A DNA stretch of 64,000 bases from Gentiana macrophylla (Eukaryota; Streptophyta; Magnoliopsida; Gentianales; Gentianaceae): positions 3,844,001 to 3,908,000 of the forward strand of contig CM047805.1 in NCBI GenBank assembly GCA_026214975.1. Direction: 5' to 3'. Every line of letters starts with the position of its first letter. Positions within the stretch are counted from its first letter, which is position 1. Below, piece by piece: positions 11,220-23,355 of this stretch. The notes under the pieces were generated by a model. It was not told the DNA's origin and ran no database searches. It was given only the letters and a program-made list of their open reading frames with translations. Made by a program: the position numbers and the translations under genes.

Positions 11220-12429
11220 AAAAATCATGAAATTGATAACTAGAGTAAACAAATTATACCTTATAATGAACAAAACGGTGAAAAGTGACTGGAAAAGTCG
11301 TAGAAGCCACCGGGATGAAATGGAGCTTGTGTTCGATCTTTTTCGAATTTTTCACTTGTGTTGAAGAGAGGAGAGTAAAAGAGGAAGAATATATGTAATG
11401 GTATAGTGTAATTTGTATTTTTGAAGAGAAAAGAAATTTTTTTGGGGATGGTGGTGATGGTGCGGTTCTTTGTTTGAAGAAAGAGAGGAGAAATGAAGAA
11501 GAAAGAAAGGTCCCGTCCCTTTTAGGTTAAATCGATCCCGGACGGTCCTGGATAAGGCCGGATCGGTCCGTGTGAAATTTTTATGAATTTTTTTTTATTT
11601 TTTTGGATTTTTGATATAAAACTTATAAAACTCAATAAAAACTTAATAAAAATAAAAAATAAAATTTATAAATTTTATAACAATTTCTCAAAATTTATAA
11701 AATCTTTATAAAACTTATTTAAAAGTTTATAAAAATTCAATAAATTTCTATTAATTCTTATAAAATATCTAAAAACTTAAAAAACTTTTTATAAAACTTT
11801 TATAAAACTCCATAATTTTATAAAGATCCAATTTTATAAAATTTTCAAAGTTATGCAAAAAACTAAAAACAATAAAAGACTTAAACTTACGGGGTTTCTA
11901 ATTCTTCAATTTCTATAAACTCCAGATTTCTAACATACCGTTCAAGCAAACTAAATCCTAGAAACGTAGCGTTTGAATTAAGTCTTGGAATTCCATCGGG
12001 ATTTTCGGTTAACCACATAATCGTTCCTTCTTAATTACATTCAAACACTCATTACGAGATTGAGTTATATTTTTCCCACATTGCCCACTGTGTGTTCAAT
12101 TTTTCCACAGATTCTGCACTTCTTAGAAACTTAGCCCTTCTTTTATCGAGCTTCTCGACGCACCATTACAAACTTCTTTCAATTTTTTCTCTCTCAACAA
12201 TTGCTTGTTCTTTCCAAAAACTAAGGCTTCTATAGTAAAGGCAATATCCCTATCAAAACCTAAATTTAAAAGTAAAACAAAAATTCCTAATCTATCTAAA
12301 AAGACATCCAGTTCTTTTACGCTCATCCGGTAAAAGACGAAACTAGTTTAGACATATAAAAGTAAAGATAAAACCACGGTAATGTGATACTTTCAACTTT
12401 TCAGATAATCGCTTTTTTTTTTTTTTTAG
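11220..12429 (-). other. Athila-like untranslated region between pol and the third ORF
   Basis: No convincing gene is present. 11580-11870 is an extreme AT tract made of variants of TTTATAAAA. 11536-11570 carries the CCGGTCC palindromic motif also seen at 816-852 and 20036-20072. A 67-codon frame at 12123-12326 (minus) has no recognisable domain. The DNA continues across the Tekay insertion into 2662-2777, the leader of the third ORF. Confidence 0.55.
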
Positions 12430-13662
12430 TCTTTTGGAGGGTCGATCAAGAACATCACTTCATTTATGAGAGAGACTTCTTCACCTTCCGAAATAGTTTC
12501 ACCCTGTGACCATTGGCTATAAAAGTTGTATTCCCATCGATTAGTTCAATGACTCCGGATTTATAAACTCGTGTTACTTTAAATGGTCCCGTCCATCTTG
12601 ATTTAAGCTTTTCCGAAACAACTTTAAACGTGAATTGTACAATAACACTCGATCACCTACATGGAACTCACGACTATAGATTCTCTTATCATGGAAGGAT
12701 TTCGTATGCGTTCTTGTAGATTCGAGCATTTTCATAAGAATCAAGGCTAAATTCTTCTAGTTCTCGTTAATCAAGTAATCTATGATCACCGATGACCTTA
12801 GGATCAAAATTCAGAAATCTAATAGCCTGAAGGCTCGGTGTTCTAACTCTACTTGGGAGATGACAAGATTTACCAAAGACTAATTTGTAGGAGAATGACC
12901 AATTGGAGTTTTAAAAGTCGCTCGTATGCCCATAACGCATCATCTAGTCTAATCGCCCGCTTTTACGGTTTGAGTCCACCTGTCTTTTCTATGATTCTTT
13001 TAATTTCTCTATTCGACACCTCTACCGACCACTTTGGTTTGCGGATGATAAGGTGTTCCTAACTTATGCGTTACACCATATTTTTCAATTAACTTAGTAA
13101 ATGGTCGATTGCAAAAGTGTGACCTCATCACTAATGATCGCCTTGGAATGCCATATCTAGTGAATATGTTTCTTTTAAGGAATCGTATGACAACCTTGGT
13201 ATCATTAGTGGGAAGAGCTTCAGCTTCTACCCATTTTCGAGACATAATCTACCATTACAAGAATAAATCTTTTTCCAACCGATATAGGGAAAGGTCCCAT
13301 GAAATCTATACCCCAAACATCAAATAACTCACATTCTAAAATAGGTTGCATAGGCATTTCATGTTTTTTTCGAGATATTTCCCCATTTTTGACATGATTC
13401 ACAAGATTTAACATATGTATACGCATCTCTATAAAGTGTAGGCCAATAAAAACCACATTGCAAGACTTTAAAAGCGGTTTTCCAACCTCCATGATGACCT
13501 CCCCGCCTCACGATCATGACAAAACGATAAAACACTTAAAATTTCATTATCAGGCACACATTTTACGATTATCCCATCCGAACATTTACGGAAAAGGTCC
13601 GGTTCCTCCCAAGAATAAAATTTTAAGTCATAAAAGAACTTCTTTTTCATTGCCAAGTCCAA
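12430..13662 (-). pseudogene. Integrase (Athila-like pol)
   Basis: Overlapping frames carry the whole integrase. At 13468-13662 are the residues before the zinc domain. At 13220-13492 is the core start ([27 protein letters not shown]). At 13009-13245 is the rest ([35 protein letters not shown]). The C-terminal part (HVGDRVLLYNSRLKLF-like) reads in mixed frames at 12430-12750. The usual HHFGGHFG-type zinc motif and the SDGGSHF motif are both disturbed by single-base shifts. A dead copy of the enzyme that inserts element DNA. Confidence 0.8.
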
Positions 13663-13862
13663 TGAGACGGAATGTAATCACAAAGTTAAGTAGTTAATGA
13701 TATCTCCAAACCAAGGTGAATTTTCCTTAGAAGGAATTCCTTTCTTTAATAACCTGCATGGTTGAAGGAGTATCTATTCTAAATAGTTGTTCATCAGAAA
13801 TGAATCCTTAATTTCATTCCCTATCTCTTCCTTAGTCTCCATTCTACTTAGATGATCTCACA

Positions 13863-15246
13863 CTACATTCTCACTTCCTTTTTATCTTTAATCTCAATAT
13901 CAAATTCTTGAAGTAGGAGAATCCATCTAAGAAGACGTGGTTTTGCATCTTTCTTACTCAGTAAATATTTCAATGCTGAATGGTCTGTATAAACTATTAC
14001 CTTAGAGCCAACAATATACGATCTAAACTTATCTAAGGCAAAAATCACGATAGCAGCTTCTTTTCAGAGTTGCATAGTTCAGTTGAGCTGCATTTAACGT
14101 ATGTGATGCATAGTAAATAGCTTTGAGAATTCTATTATATCTTTGACCTAAAACAGCTCCTACAGCTAAATCGCTTGCATCACACATAATCTCAAAAGGT
14201 AAATCCCAGTCTGGTGCTACCAATACTGGTGCAGTAATCAACTTCGCTTTCAGGGTCTTAAATGCTTCTTTACATTTACTATCAAAATTAAAAGGTACTT
14301 CTTTTTCAAGCAAATGACTTAGAGGTTTTGCTATCTTTGAAAAATCTGCAATAAATCTCCTATAAAATCCTGCATGTCCAGGAAATCCTCTTAACGTTCT
14401 TAGATTAATTGGTGGTGGCAATTTTTCGATTATCTCGACTTTAGCTTTATCAACTTCGATTCCTACTTCAGAGATTCTATGACCTAGTACAATTCCTTCT
14501 GATACCATCAAATGACATTTTTCCCAATTAAGCACTAAATTGGTATCCTCACAGCGTTGTAACACTCGTTCTAAGTGTAACAAACAGCCATTAAAAGAGT
14601 CTCCGTAAACACTAAAGTCGTCCATAAAAATCTCTAAGAATTTCTCAACCATATCAGAAAATATAGACATCATACATCTTTGAAACGTAGCAGGAGCATT
14701 ACATAAACCAAACGGCATTCTTTTATACGCGAAAGTTCCATAAGGACAAGTGAAAGTAGTCTTTTCCCTATCTCCTGCTGCAATGAAAATCTGTAAATAT
14801 CCTGAATAACCATCTAAGAAACAATAATACTTATGTCCACTTAAACGCTCCAACATTTGCACTATGAATGGAAGTGGATGATGATCTTTCTTAGTATGAT
14901 CATTTAGTTTTCTAAAATCAATGCACATTCGATATCCTGTAATTTCCCTTGTTGGAATCCATTCATTCTTATCATTCTCTTTCACCGTGAAACCTCCTTT
15001 CTTTGGTACAACTTGAGTTGGACTTACCCATTCACTATCCGATATAGGAAAAATTATTCCCATTTCTAATAGCTTAATAACCTCTTTCTTAACGATTAAC
15101 TGCAAATTTGGGTTGAGGCGGCGTTGCGGTTGAATACAAGGTTTAGCATCTTCTTTTAGAATTATCTTATGAACACAAGTCTCAGGGCTAATACCTCGAA
15201 TATCGGCAATCGTCCATCCAAAAGCTTTCTTATGCTTTTTCAACAT
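13863..15246 (-). pseudogene. Reverse transcriptase and RNase H (Athila-like pol)
   Basis: A long open frame (14029-15246, 405 codons) covers RT and the first part of RNase H. Motifs are GYRMCIDFRKLNDHTKKDHHPLPF, FLDGYSGYLQIFIA, TFTCPYGTFAYKRMPFGLCNAPATFQRCM and the active site IFMDDFSVYG, then LVLNWEKCHLMVSEGIVLGH. RNase H begins at FEIMCDASDLAVGAVLGQR. One indel near 14050 throws the frame, which then resumes at 13863-14048 ([29 protein letters not shown]). FMDD instead of YLDD and PYGTFAYKRMPFGLCNAP are typical of Athila. This is the best preserved part of the element. Confidence 0.9.
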
Positions 15247-15376
15247 TCCTAGTAATTGATCTTCTTGTTGCTCCGTTAAAGTTGATGAAATAATAAGCGG
15301 TAATAGATTATCAATTTCAAGAAAAGAATACTTGATTTAAAGGTAACGGTTTCAATTCCGATTCTTGGCGGATCTT

Positions 15377-15880
15377 CTATTGTGATTTAAGAATCGGTCC
15401 TTCTAGTTCTAACTCCAAATACTTATGCCATGGTGGTTTAAAAGTAAAACTGCCTTCGTTTAGAGTTAAGATTATCTCTTTCATTTCAATGTCTTCCTCA
15501 TCTTCTTTATAGATAGATAGAGTTAAGCATTCTTCTAATCTGTCTTCAAAAGTTGGTAACTGATTATCATAGACAGAATGAATATCTTCTATAAAAGAAC
15601 ATGATTTTGGTGATGTATATTGATGGTTCATAGCTTTGAAAATATTGAAAGCAACTTCATCTTCATTGACTCTCAAAATTAATTCTCCTTTCGAACATCG
15701 ATTAAAGTTCTCCTGTAGAGCTAGGAACGGACGCCCTAAGATAAGTGGCGCTGAAAATCCTTCTTCCATTTCCATAACTACAAAGTCTCTTGGAAAATAG
15801 AACTTGTCTACCTTAACCAATATGTCCTCAATTATTCCTTTAGGGTACTTAATCGATCTATCTCGCCATTTTGAGGTCAT
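15377..15880 (-). pseudogene. Aspartic protease region (Athila-like)
   Basis: 167 codons are open. KYPKGIIEDILVKVDKFYFPRDFVVMEME and LILGRPFLAL are the C-terminal half of the Athila-type pepsin-like protease; the DTG/DSG active-site loop would lie upstream (15880-16040), where the frame is broken. The following acidic linker (about residues 95-150) leads towards RT. In live elements it cleaves the gag-pol polyprotein. Confidence 0.75.
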
Positions 15881-16039
15881 TTCATCTTAGTAAGCTTTCC
15901 TATGCCTAGCTTTCTATAATCCTCATAAGACATGAGATTTATACTAGCTCCAAGATCACATAAGACCTTTTAAAGCAGAAATCCTCCAATTTCACATGGA
16001 ATGGTAAAACTTCCAGGATCTTTCAGTTTAGGTGGTAAC

Positions 16040-18406
16040 CTATGTCGCAAAATTATGAGAACATTCTTCATTTAGGCATATATTCTCATATTCCTCTAAT
16101 TTTTTCTTATTTGATAGAATATCTTTCAAAACTTTCCATAGGCAGGCATATTTATCGAGCTTCGATAATGAGGATATTAACATTAATATGACTAAAAGTA
16201 TCAAGGAAACGAGCATACTTACGATCAGTCTTAATCTTTTAATTTGATCTTTAGGAGGAAAAGGTAAAGATTCTAAATCTATAACTTGCTTTGGTTCCAA
16301 GTCATTCTCTCTTTTCCTTTATCCTTAAACTTTTGAGTATTACTTGATCGCCATGTTTTGAGTTCTTGAATTTTTCTTTTAATTTGTTCCCTGAATCAAT
16401 CTCTACTTGCACTCCTTGCTTTTCCTGTTTTTCATCCTTGTTTTCTTTATTTTCTATTCTAACATGTTCCTTAAATAGATTCCTTAAATCTTTATCCATG
16501 GGATCTTTCAAAATTCTAGGATTTTTATCCATTTCTCACCTTCCTTCTCAGTTCCAAACTTCTATTCCTTTTCAAGAAATTCTCTATGATTTCTTCTTCC
16601 TCATCAAGAAAGTCAAGTTCATCTTTAGTCTCTTCATTTTTATCTAAATCATTTTCTACTTCATTATTCCCGAAGTTTTCTACTCCATTACTACCGTAGA
16701 GTTTCCTACTTCTCGTAACTACAACATTTACCTCTCTTGGGTTTCTTTCAAGTACTTGGTAATCCTCCGGAGGTCTCATTGTTGTTACGTTCACCTTCCC
16801 TACTCAAATGATCTTCCATATTCCTTAATGAAGCTTCTATCGTTCTCATTCTGGTATCATGTCCATTCATAGATGTTTTCATTGTACTCATGTCCTTACT
16901 AATTGAACCTATAGAAGTTATCATTGTTTCCATATTCTTAGCTTGAGTAGATACTACACCCATCATATTTTCCATCAGTTTTTCCCATTTTTCAACCCCT
17001 TCTGCAGATTGAGTTGAACTCGAGTTCTTGGTATACTTTGAGTGGTATCTCGAGGATAGGATCTTGGTAATGATTGTAAATTCTGATTAGATGTATTTCC
17101 TTGGTAAACTTGATTATTATTCATATTTTTATACTGAACTGGATACGGCGGTTGTCCTGGCTTACTAGGGTTTTCTGACCATCTAAAAGTTGGGTGGTCT
17201 CTTCTAATAGCATTAAACGAGTTTGAGTATGCGTTATTCAAATTCCTATGCTGCTGAAGAAAACTCACCTCCTCTCTGGAATATCCTGTTGGTTCTTCTA
17301 TCCCTAATGACACATTATCATGACTTGAGTATTCAGTTGGAGTACTATTTTCTGAACTTTGATTCTTACCTTGTTGTAATCCATCAAACTTTCTACTCAA
17401 ATTCTCCAAGTGTGCTAGAACTTCCGTGTTTGACGACATTCTCCTCGCAGCAAAAGCTACTTTTCTAGTGCTAGAACCGGTTTCCCACATTCTGTTATTT
17501 TTGGAAATCTTTTCTATCGCATCGTAAACTGTTTGAGCTTCACTCATCATTAACGAACCACCACATGCATGATCTACATCTGCACGTGAATCTTTTCTTA
17601 GTTTCTGACGAGAAAAGTTGAATTTGCATATCTAAAGAATAACCATGATCGGGACAAGCTCTTAACAATTTTTAAACCTTTCCAGGCATTCCCAAGTGTT
17701 TCTTGAGATCCTTGTCTAAAGTTAGCAACCTCGACCTTTAATTCCAAATTCCGCCCCTGAGTGAAATATTGTTTGAAATTCAGTTTGAATATCTTCCCAA
17801 CTAGTTAACGAGTGGTGTGGAAGAGACATAAACCAATCTCGGCTCGTCCTTTTAGAGAAAAAGGAAACATAGTCATCCTTGTTAATTCCTTATGTGCACC
17901 TTGACTTTTGGTCAGATTGCACAGCTTCTTCAAATAGATAGAGATGATGATGTGGATCTTCATCATCTTCTCCTAGAAATTGGGCTCTTGCGTCAATTAA
18001 ACCAAAAAGATGAGACTTAATTTCGAAATTATTCGCTCCTTCATTAGGTAAAAGTATGGGATTATTAGTCTGGTTTCTCCTAACAGTTTGATCACTGATA
18101 GTCTTGGGTTTGGTGGATTGTTACGATTATTCTCGGTTCCGATCTTGATTGTTCCTATTATTCTCGATTATTATTAGGGTTAACGGGGTTTTGGCCATGC
18201 CTAAAGCATGATCTAGCCTCTGTTCGTTTGTTTCATCACTAGTTTCAAACCATTTCTTTATTTTTATTAGAAGATGATTCCGTTGGAGATTTTCCAAGGA
18301 GTCCTAAGCTGGTTTGACCACGTTTACTCTCTATCCGCAACTGCCTTTCGTAAGCGTTTATATCAGGCTTATAAGGAGTAAGTGAAGCTTTACCGCTTCT
18401 GGTCAT
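16040..18406 (-). pseudogene. Gag and gag-protease linker (Athila-like)
   Basis: The start is placed at the ATG at 18406 (MTRSGKASLTPYKPDINAYE). Typical Athila gag blocks follow in shifting frames: KSHLFGLIDARAQFLGEDDEDPHHHLYLF, RDWFMSLPHHSLTSWEDI and FHSGAEFG (about 17740-18040). AQTVYDAIEKISKNNRMWE, TEVLAHLENLSRKFDGLQQ and the proline/asparagine-rich FRWSENP...PPYPVQYKNMNNN block lie at 16975-17550. 16040-16975 holds charged linker frames (EENKENKDEKQEKQ). Gag forms the virus-like particle in active relatives. At least five frame changes make it non-functional. Confidence 0.75.
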
Positions 18407-18589
18407 CAACTAACGAAAATAAAAAATGCTCGAGTTTTAAAGAAGAAGAAAATTGGTACTAAAAGAAAGTAGATACCAACGAAAAATAAAAAAAGAAATG
18501 TGATAAGAAGAGTGTTGGTTTATCCTCGAGAATTTTTAAGCTAATACAAGTAGTAACCATAGACACAAAAAAAAAAATAGCGACTTTGT

Positions 18590-18607
18590 TCCCCGGCAAC
18601 GGCGCCA
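18590..18607 (-). other. Primer binding site of the Athila-like element
   Basis: The minus strand reads TGGCGCCGTTGCCGGGG, the PBS sequence widely seen in Athila-type plant Gypsy elements. It lies 7 bp inside the presumed LTR end (GACGTCA at 18615-18622) and fixes the minus orientation. Confidence 0.88.
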
Positions 18608-18935
18608 GAATAGCTGACGTCACCAAAACCAAGCCTTAGAAACGGCGTCAAGAAAGGGACAGACCTTTTCTAGGTTAGACGGATCCTAACCGGCAGTGTA
18701 CCGGGTCAAATTGTAGTGATAAAGTGGTGAGTCAGGTGTCGAATCCTCAGGGAAAAAGTGGTAATTCTTTTAAGTGTGGTTAAACACCAAAGAACTGCTA
18801 TTAACTCGATCTAAACCGCAATTTTATAACATGATTACTACTACTCTAACCAACATAAAATAAATGCGTAATTTAAAAGTTATTCTAATATAATATATAT
18901 AGATATATAAATATATATAGATGTACATAAATAGT

Positions 18936-18938
<3 letters not shown>

Positions 18939-19002
<64 letters not shown>
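18939..19002. repeat. (AT)n microsatellite
   Basis: About 32 uninterrupted AT dinucleotides inside the Athila-like LTR. The apparent isoleucine/tyrosine reading frame across it is an artefact. Confidence 0.97.
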
Positions 19003-19007
<5 letters not shown>

Positions 19008-20013
19008 TATAGATACCAATATATAGTTTATAGACTAGACTAGCCAAAGTATATGTAATCAATTTATTCGATCTTTTCAATTAATAGAATGTGTTCGATC
19101 TTCCTTTTATTAGGTCCAATTGAGTAAATGAAACGGTGTACTCCTAATGTCAACAATTCCTCCTCACACGAGCGTATGAAATTGTCATATGTCAAATTGT
19201 CATCATCCAATGTCCACAATCGCCCCATGCTAAACTTAGTTAGTCAAAACAGTACCGAGTATAAATCTACCCGGTAAAAGAGGTGATTCCATTTGTCGAT
19301 GGCGATGTTATTCAAGAGGCTCCGGTTGTCAAGCGGATCGATTTAATACAAACGGTGTAGTTTCAATTAAACTGTGATTTTAACATTATTAAGATCTCGA
19401 GTACAAATTTTAATAAGATTTGTTTTACTAGGACAAATCGCCTCGGTAGGAAATAAGATTCCGTTAATCGACGGCCATTTTTACCCTCCGGTTTTTCTAT
19501 TTTTACTCATATCCCGACTTCTCCGGTCGGGTTCATCGTCAGTTATATGTGGTATTCATCTTGATTGATTACTTCATTCGAATATGTTATCGTTACGTAG
19601 CGAAATAGAAAAAGATTCATTTTAACTCAATTTTAATCAATTTTATTTTAACATCATTCTTTTAACTAAAAGATCGAAATAATACGATTACATAACTTTG
19701 GCTAGTTATTAGATTTAGCCTAATAACATTATAAAAACTAAAAGAAGAAAATAACAAACACAAACATAATTATTATAGAAATTACCCGATTATAATCAGC
19801 TTGACTCGTAAATCGCTCTTTCCCGTGTATTCAACGATTTCAGCAACACCGATCTTCCGATAATTTCCCGAGCATTACTACGATACTACTACTACTACTA
19901 ATTTATTCCCGGCATAAGGCCTATTTACAAACTAAAGAAAAGAGGGGATAGAGAATATATATAGAATATGGTGTATATATATTGGTACACTCCAAATGAT
20001 CCCTGCTGCTTCC

Positions 20014-20023
20014 CTATATATAG
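20014..20023 (-). promoter_or_regulatory. TATA box of the Athila-like LTR
   Basis: CTATATATAG in a GC-richer context, on the side expected for minus-strand transcription into the PBS and gag. The motif is self-complementary, so its direction is inferred from the element. Confidence 0.5.
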
Positions 20024-20560
20024 ACTTTCCTCCTTCCCGGACCGGTCCTGAAAATTGGCCGGATCGGTCTGGTGTAATGATGACAATCATTACAGTTAGT
20101 TATAAGCATGTGAGCCCATGTTACCTCTAATCATCACAGATTTGTGTAATTATATATATAATTATATATAATTACACGATTAACTTCTAAAAATCGTAAC
20201 TTGAATTCTCGATATCGTAATGACATAATCGAACTTCCGTTGAAAAGCTCGTTGAATTCTCTACAACTTCCATCAAGACCACTTCTTCAGAAAACGCATT
20301 CTCGACAAGCCATTTCCAATACGTGTCGTTTTCGGGATTTTGTTATTAAAAAAACGACTACCCACTTGACCATTTAAATTGAGTGATGCTTTATAACTCC
20401 TTCCAACGACTTGAATTGACTTCAAAAAGTGTTTCTACGGGATTTCAGTTCATCTTAGGATTACGCAATGAAATAAACACAAAATACCCGTGTAAAATAG
20501 ACACAACACTCCGGTTACTAAAAACCGGTACAAAAACTACAACTTTTTACTATAAATACT

Positions 20561-20895
20561 AACTTTTACTACTAACTATACTAAACTATAAAGATTAATA
20601 TTTTATATCAATTATATCATAATTTCATATATTTTACATAGAATTTGTTCATAAAACATAATAATATTACGTATATTTAATCATATAAAAATAATACATC
20701 ACATACCTTTGGTTGTAAAAATATGCATTTAAAACAAAAAAAAAAAAAAAGAAATACAGTTATTTTACAAAGTTATCGAAAATTTAAACCAACACTAATC
20801 AAATAAACCAACATCAATCAAATATTTAAAGATAACAAAGAAATAAAGTTACTTTACAAAGTTATCAAATGTGTGTATCAAGTTGTATATGCGGT
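20561..20895. other. AT-rich DNA without a recognisable gene
   Basis: Low-complexity A/T sequence with an A-run at about 20737-20750. Nothing further can be supported. Confidence 0.6.
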
Positions 20896-21046
20896 GACAT
20901 CAATATCATTGCATCAATTATCTAATTGTAATTACAGTCATCAATGTCATTGCTTCAGACATCAATGTCACTGCAAAAGTCATCAATGTCCCCCATCGCA
21001 TCGACATCAATGTCACTGCATAAGTCGTCAATGTCACTGCATAAAA
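20896..21046. repeat. 21-bp tandem repeat array 1
   Basis: About seven degenerate copies of CATCAATGTCACTGCATAAGT, contiguous and without unique spacers. Because 21 is a multiple of three, all frames give heptapeptide-like repeats. Confidence 0.9.
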
Positions 21047-21268
21047 CCTAACAATTGCATCAGTCAGCTCTGCTCTTGTTTTGCATTTCTCCAAATGTGG
21101 AGCTTTTAATATGGATTGAATTACAAGTTTGGTGAAACTACAAAGACTCTTCACTATGACTCTTGTAATGGCCACACGTTGTTTGTGCCCTCATGATAAT
21201 TGGATTCATTGTGGAATCCCTCAATTCTTTAACACGATCTTGAATCATTTGACGATCTTGTTTAGCTT
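21047..21268. other. Unique 220-bp spacer between the two 21-bp arrays
   Basis: A non-repetitive segment splits the two arrays. It has open frames on both strands joined in frame to the repeats, but no recognisable domain. It may be a remnant of an exon that carried a coding minisatellite. Confidence 0.4.
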
Positions 21269-21541
21269 AATGTCCCTGCATCATTCATCAATGTCACTGC
21301 ATCGGACATCAATGTCCCTACATCAGACATCAATGTCCATGCATCAAACATCAATGTCACCGCATAAGTCATCAATGTCCCCAGATCGAGACATCAATGT
21401 CACCGTGATAAGTCATCAATGTCCCTGCAGATCGACCCATCAATGTCATGCGCATAAGTCATCAATGTCACCGCTTCGTAAATCAATGTCACTGCTAAAA
21501 TCATCAATGTCACTGCTTCAGACATCAATGTCACTGCATCT
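21269..21541. repeat. 21-bp tandem repeat array 2
   Basis: About 13 copies of the same unit (variants CATCAATGTCCCTGCATCAGA and CATCAATGTCACCGCATAAGT), with a few 22-25 bp units. They read as repeated TSMSLHQ/TSMSPHK in one frame. A T/C-rich tract follows (21575-21670). Confidence 0.92.
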
Positions 21542-21822
21542 TAAAAAAAACAAACAAACAAACATCAGCTCCAGCACTTCATTTTTTTTTCCCAGCGTTT
21601 TTTTTCTTTTCTTCCAGCGTTTTTTTTTCTAGCGCTTCATTTTTTTTTTCTTCTTCCTTCTTTTTTCTTCTTTATCCACTTGAAATTAGAATGTCCTTAT
21701 AACTAAATAAGTTTTCTTCTTAAAATTAGAATGTCCTTATAACTAAATAAGATTTCGGAGTGTCCTAAATGATCATTAATTCTCTAACGACGGCCTTATA
21801 ACTAATTTGCACTTATTTTAAT

Positions 21823-22037
21823 GTTGATTTAATGGTAAACTGGATGGTCCAGTTTTTTTATACGACTGGACCGTAGTATTTCCTTATAAGTTTTAGTTTG
21901 TCGCAAATTTTACGTTCCACCGCATAATAGGCTGCCCGTGGGTTTAATTTATTATTTTGAACATGGAATATCTTACATATTTTTCATGTTGTAACCAGTG
22001 GCGGACTCAGGAAAATTTTCCAGTCGGGACCAAATTA
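21823..22037. repeat. Direct repeat DR-1, left copy
   Basis: About 175 bp almost identical to 23356-23531, then a diverged stretch ending in a shared CAGTCGGGACCAAATTAGA. It contains a small palindrome (ACTGGATGGTCCAGT). It flanks a region that now holds a hAT element. Confidence 0.9.
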
Positions 22038-22214
22038 GACCAAGAAGGGAAGAAGGAAAAGGAAATAGAATGAGAAGGAGGAAAGGGTGGCGGAAGGAGG
22101 AGGAAAGTTGGAGATGGAGGTGGTTGGATGAAGAATGTAAGAGGGTAGGGATTAGGGAAGAACGGAGGAGATGACTAATAGAAAGATAAAATAAAAAAAT
22201 CCGTACGGTACATC

Positions 22215-23317
22215 TAGAGGTGGCCAAATGGTGTAACCGCCGGTTTTTCTAACCGCCGGTTTTTCAAACCGGTGGTTTGACGAACCGCCGGTTTGACGCA
22301 CCGCCGGTTTGAAAAACCGGCGGTTTACTGTTCAAAACCGCCGGTTGCCGGTTTGGGCCGGTTCCGGTTTGCTCCCAGTTCGCTCCCGGTTTGCTCCCGG
22401 TTCAGATCACGGTTCTAATCACGGTTCCGGCCACGGTTTTAAAATTTCATATTTTTTTTATTTTCATTTTTATATAACACTTATTATTTTCACTACAATA
22501 ACAAATTATTATTATTTTAATTATAATTATTAAAGCGAATGTAATATATATATTATTTTAAATAGATTTCTATTCGGTTTTAAAAATAATATTAATATTG
22601 TGTTATTTTATTTATATGTAAATAATGTTATTTTAAAAAATTATGTTGTTTTTCTTATATGTAAATTGTGTTATCTTTTCAACATCAGACGGTGGTAATT
22701 TAATTTTATCTCACATTATTTTTTATATGTAATCGTGTCGGATGACAACACATATAAAAAATCAAAGCGAATGTAGTTTCTAATTGTTTATGTTTTTAGT
22801 CTTTTATAGTTTGTTGTAATGATTTTTATAGTTATTTAAGTAGGTTTTAAGTATACTTTGATTATAAATGTTGTTTTATAGTTTCATATAGTTTTTTTTT
22901 TATAGTTTGTTATAGTTTTTTTTTATAGTTTGTTATTGTAGTATTTTATAGTAATCTTATGTTTTGTATTACATAGTTTCATATAATTTTTTAGGTTTGT
23001 ATATGGTTTTTTTTAGGTTAGTATATAATTTTATAGTATTTTTTAGGTTTATAATTTTTTAGGTTTTTTTTTATTATAGTTTTTATGGTTTATTTGTTTA
23101 AATTGTTTTTATTGCCGCATCCAGGAAAAAAAAAAAAAAAAAAAAAAAACTGTTGGGCCGGTTAAACTGGCGGTTCCGTTTCCGGTTCCGGTTACCAATA
23201 ACACAAACCGGCGGCAAACCGGCGGTTTTCGAACCGCCGGTTCAAAAACCGCCGGTTCCGGTTCGAACCGCCGGTTCCGGTTCGAACCGCCGGTTCCGGT
23301 TTCGGTTTGGCCACCTC
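22215..23317. mobile_element. Non-autonomous hAT element hAT-1 with AACCGCCGGTT subterminal repeats
   Basis: Ends are TAGAGGTGGCCAAA on the left and TTTGGCCACCTC on the right, imperfect inverted repeats. Near-identical 8-bp flanks (GGTACATC at 22207-22214, CGTACATC at 23318-23325) fit the 8-bp target duplication of hAT elements. Both ends are packed with AACCGGCGGTT-type repeats. The middle is AT-rich and includes a 25-base A run near 23125; no transposase is left. The interior matches the reverse complement of 27084-28466, so both are one family. Confidence 0.85.
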
Positions 23318-23355
23318 CGTACATCACATAAATCAAACGTTATAATTATTTAAAT

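Larger units (their letters stand above)
11225..20560 (-). mobile_element. Athila-like Ty3/Gypsy element, main part
   Basis: Minus-strand order from high to low coordinate: probable 5' LTR (about 18615-20560), PBS (18590-18607), gag (from 18406), protease, RT, RNase H, integrase, spacer. Beyond the inserted Tekay element comes the third ORF (2662-1188). The PBS sequence, the FMDD form of the RT active site and the extra ORF after pol are typical of the Athila lineage. The 3' LTR is not recognisable in the window, so the element runs off the left edge or is truncated. Every reading frame has one or more breaks. The upper limit of the 5' LTR is an estimate. Confidence 0.8.
18615..20560 (-). repeat. 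Probable 5' LTR of the Athila-like element
   Basis: The inner boundary is clear (TGACGTCA next to the PBS). The outer boundary is not, because no second LTR copy is in the window; 20560 is an estimate. It contains a minus-strand TATA box (CTATATATAG, 20014-20023), the CCGGTCC palindrome motif (20036-20072), an (AT)n tract and the GTGTCGAATCC block near 18740. No gene is seen. Confidence 0.6.

Noticed and set aside
11580..11870. Origin or matrix-attachment function for the TTTATAAAA tract
   Set aside because: Composition alone cannot support it; it lies in retroelement untranslated DNA.
18880..19080. 66-codon frame rich in isoleucine and tyrosine
   Set aside because: It is a translation of the (AT)n microsatellite.
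20896..21541. CRISPR-like array of 21-bp repeats
   Set aside because: Units are contiguous with no unique spacers, and the setting is a plant genome; it is a minisatellite.
22309..22533. Short frames with NRRFEP and similar repeats
   Set aside because: They are translations of hAT subterminal AACCGGCGGTT repeats (also at 23109-23353 and 28181-28453).
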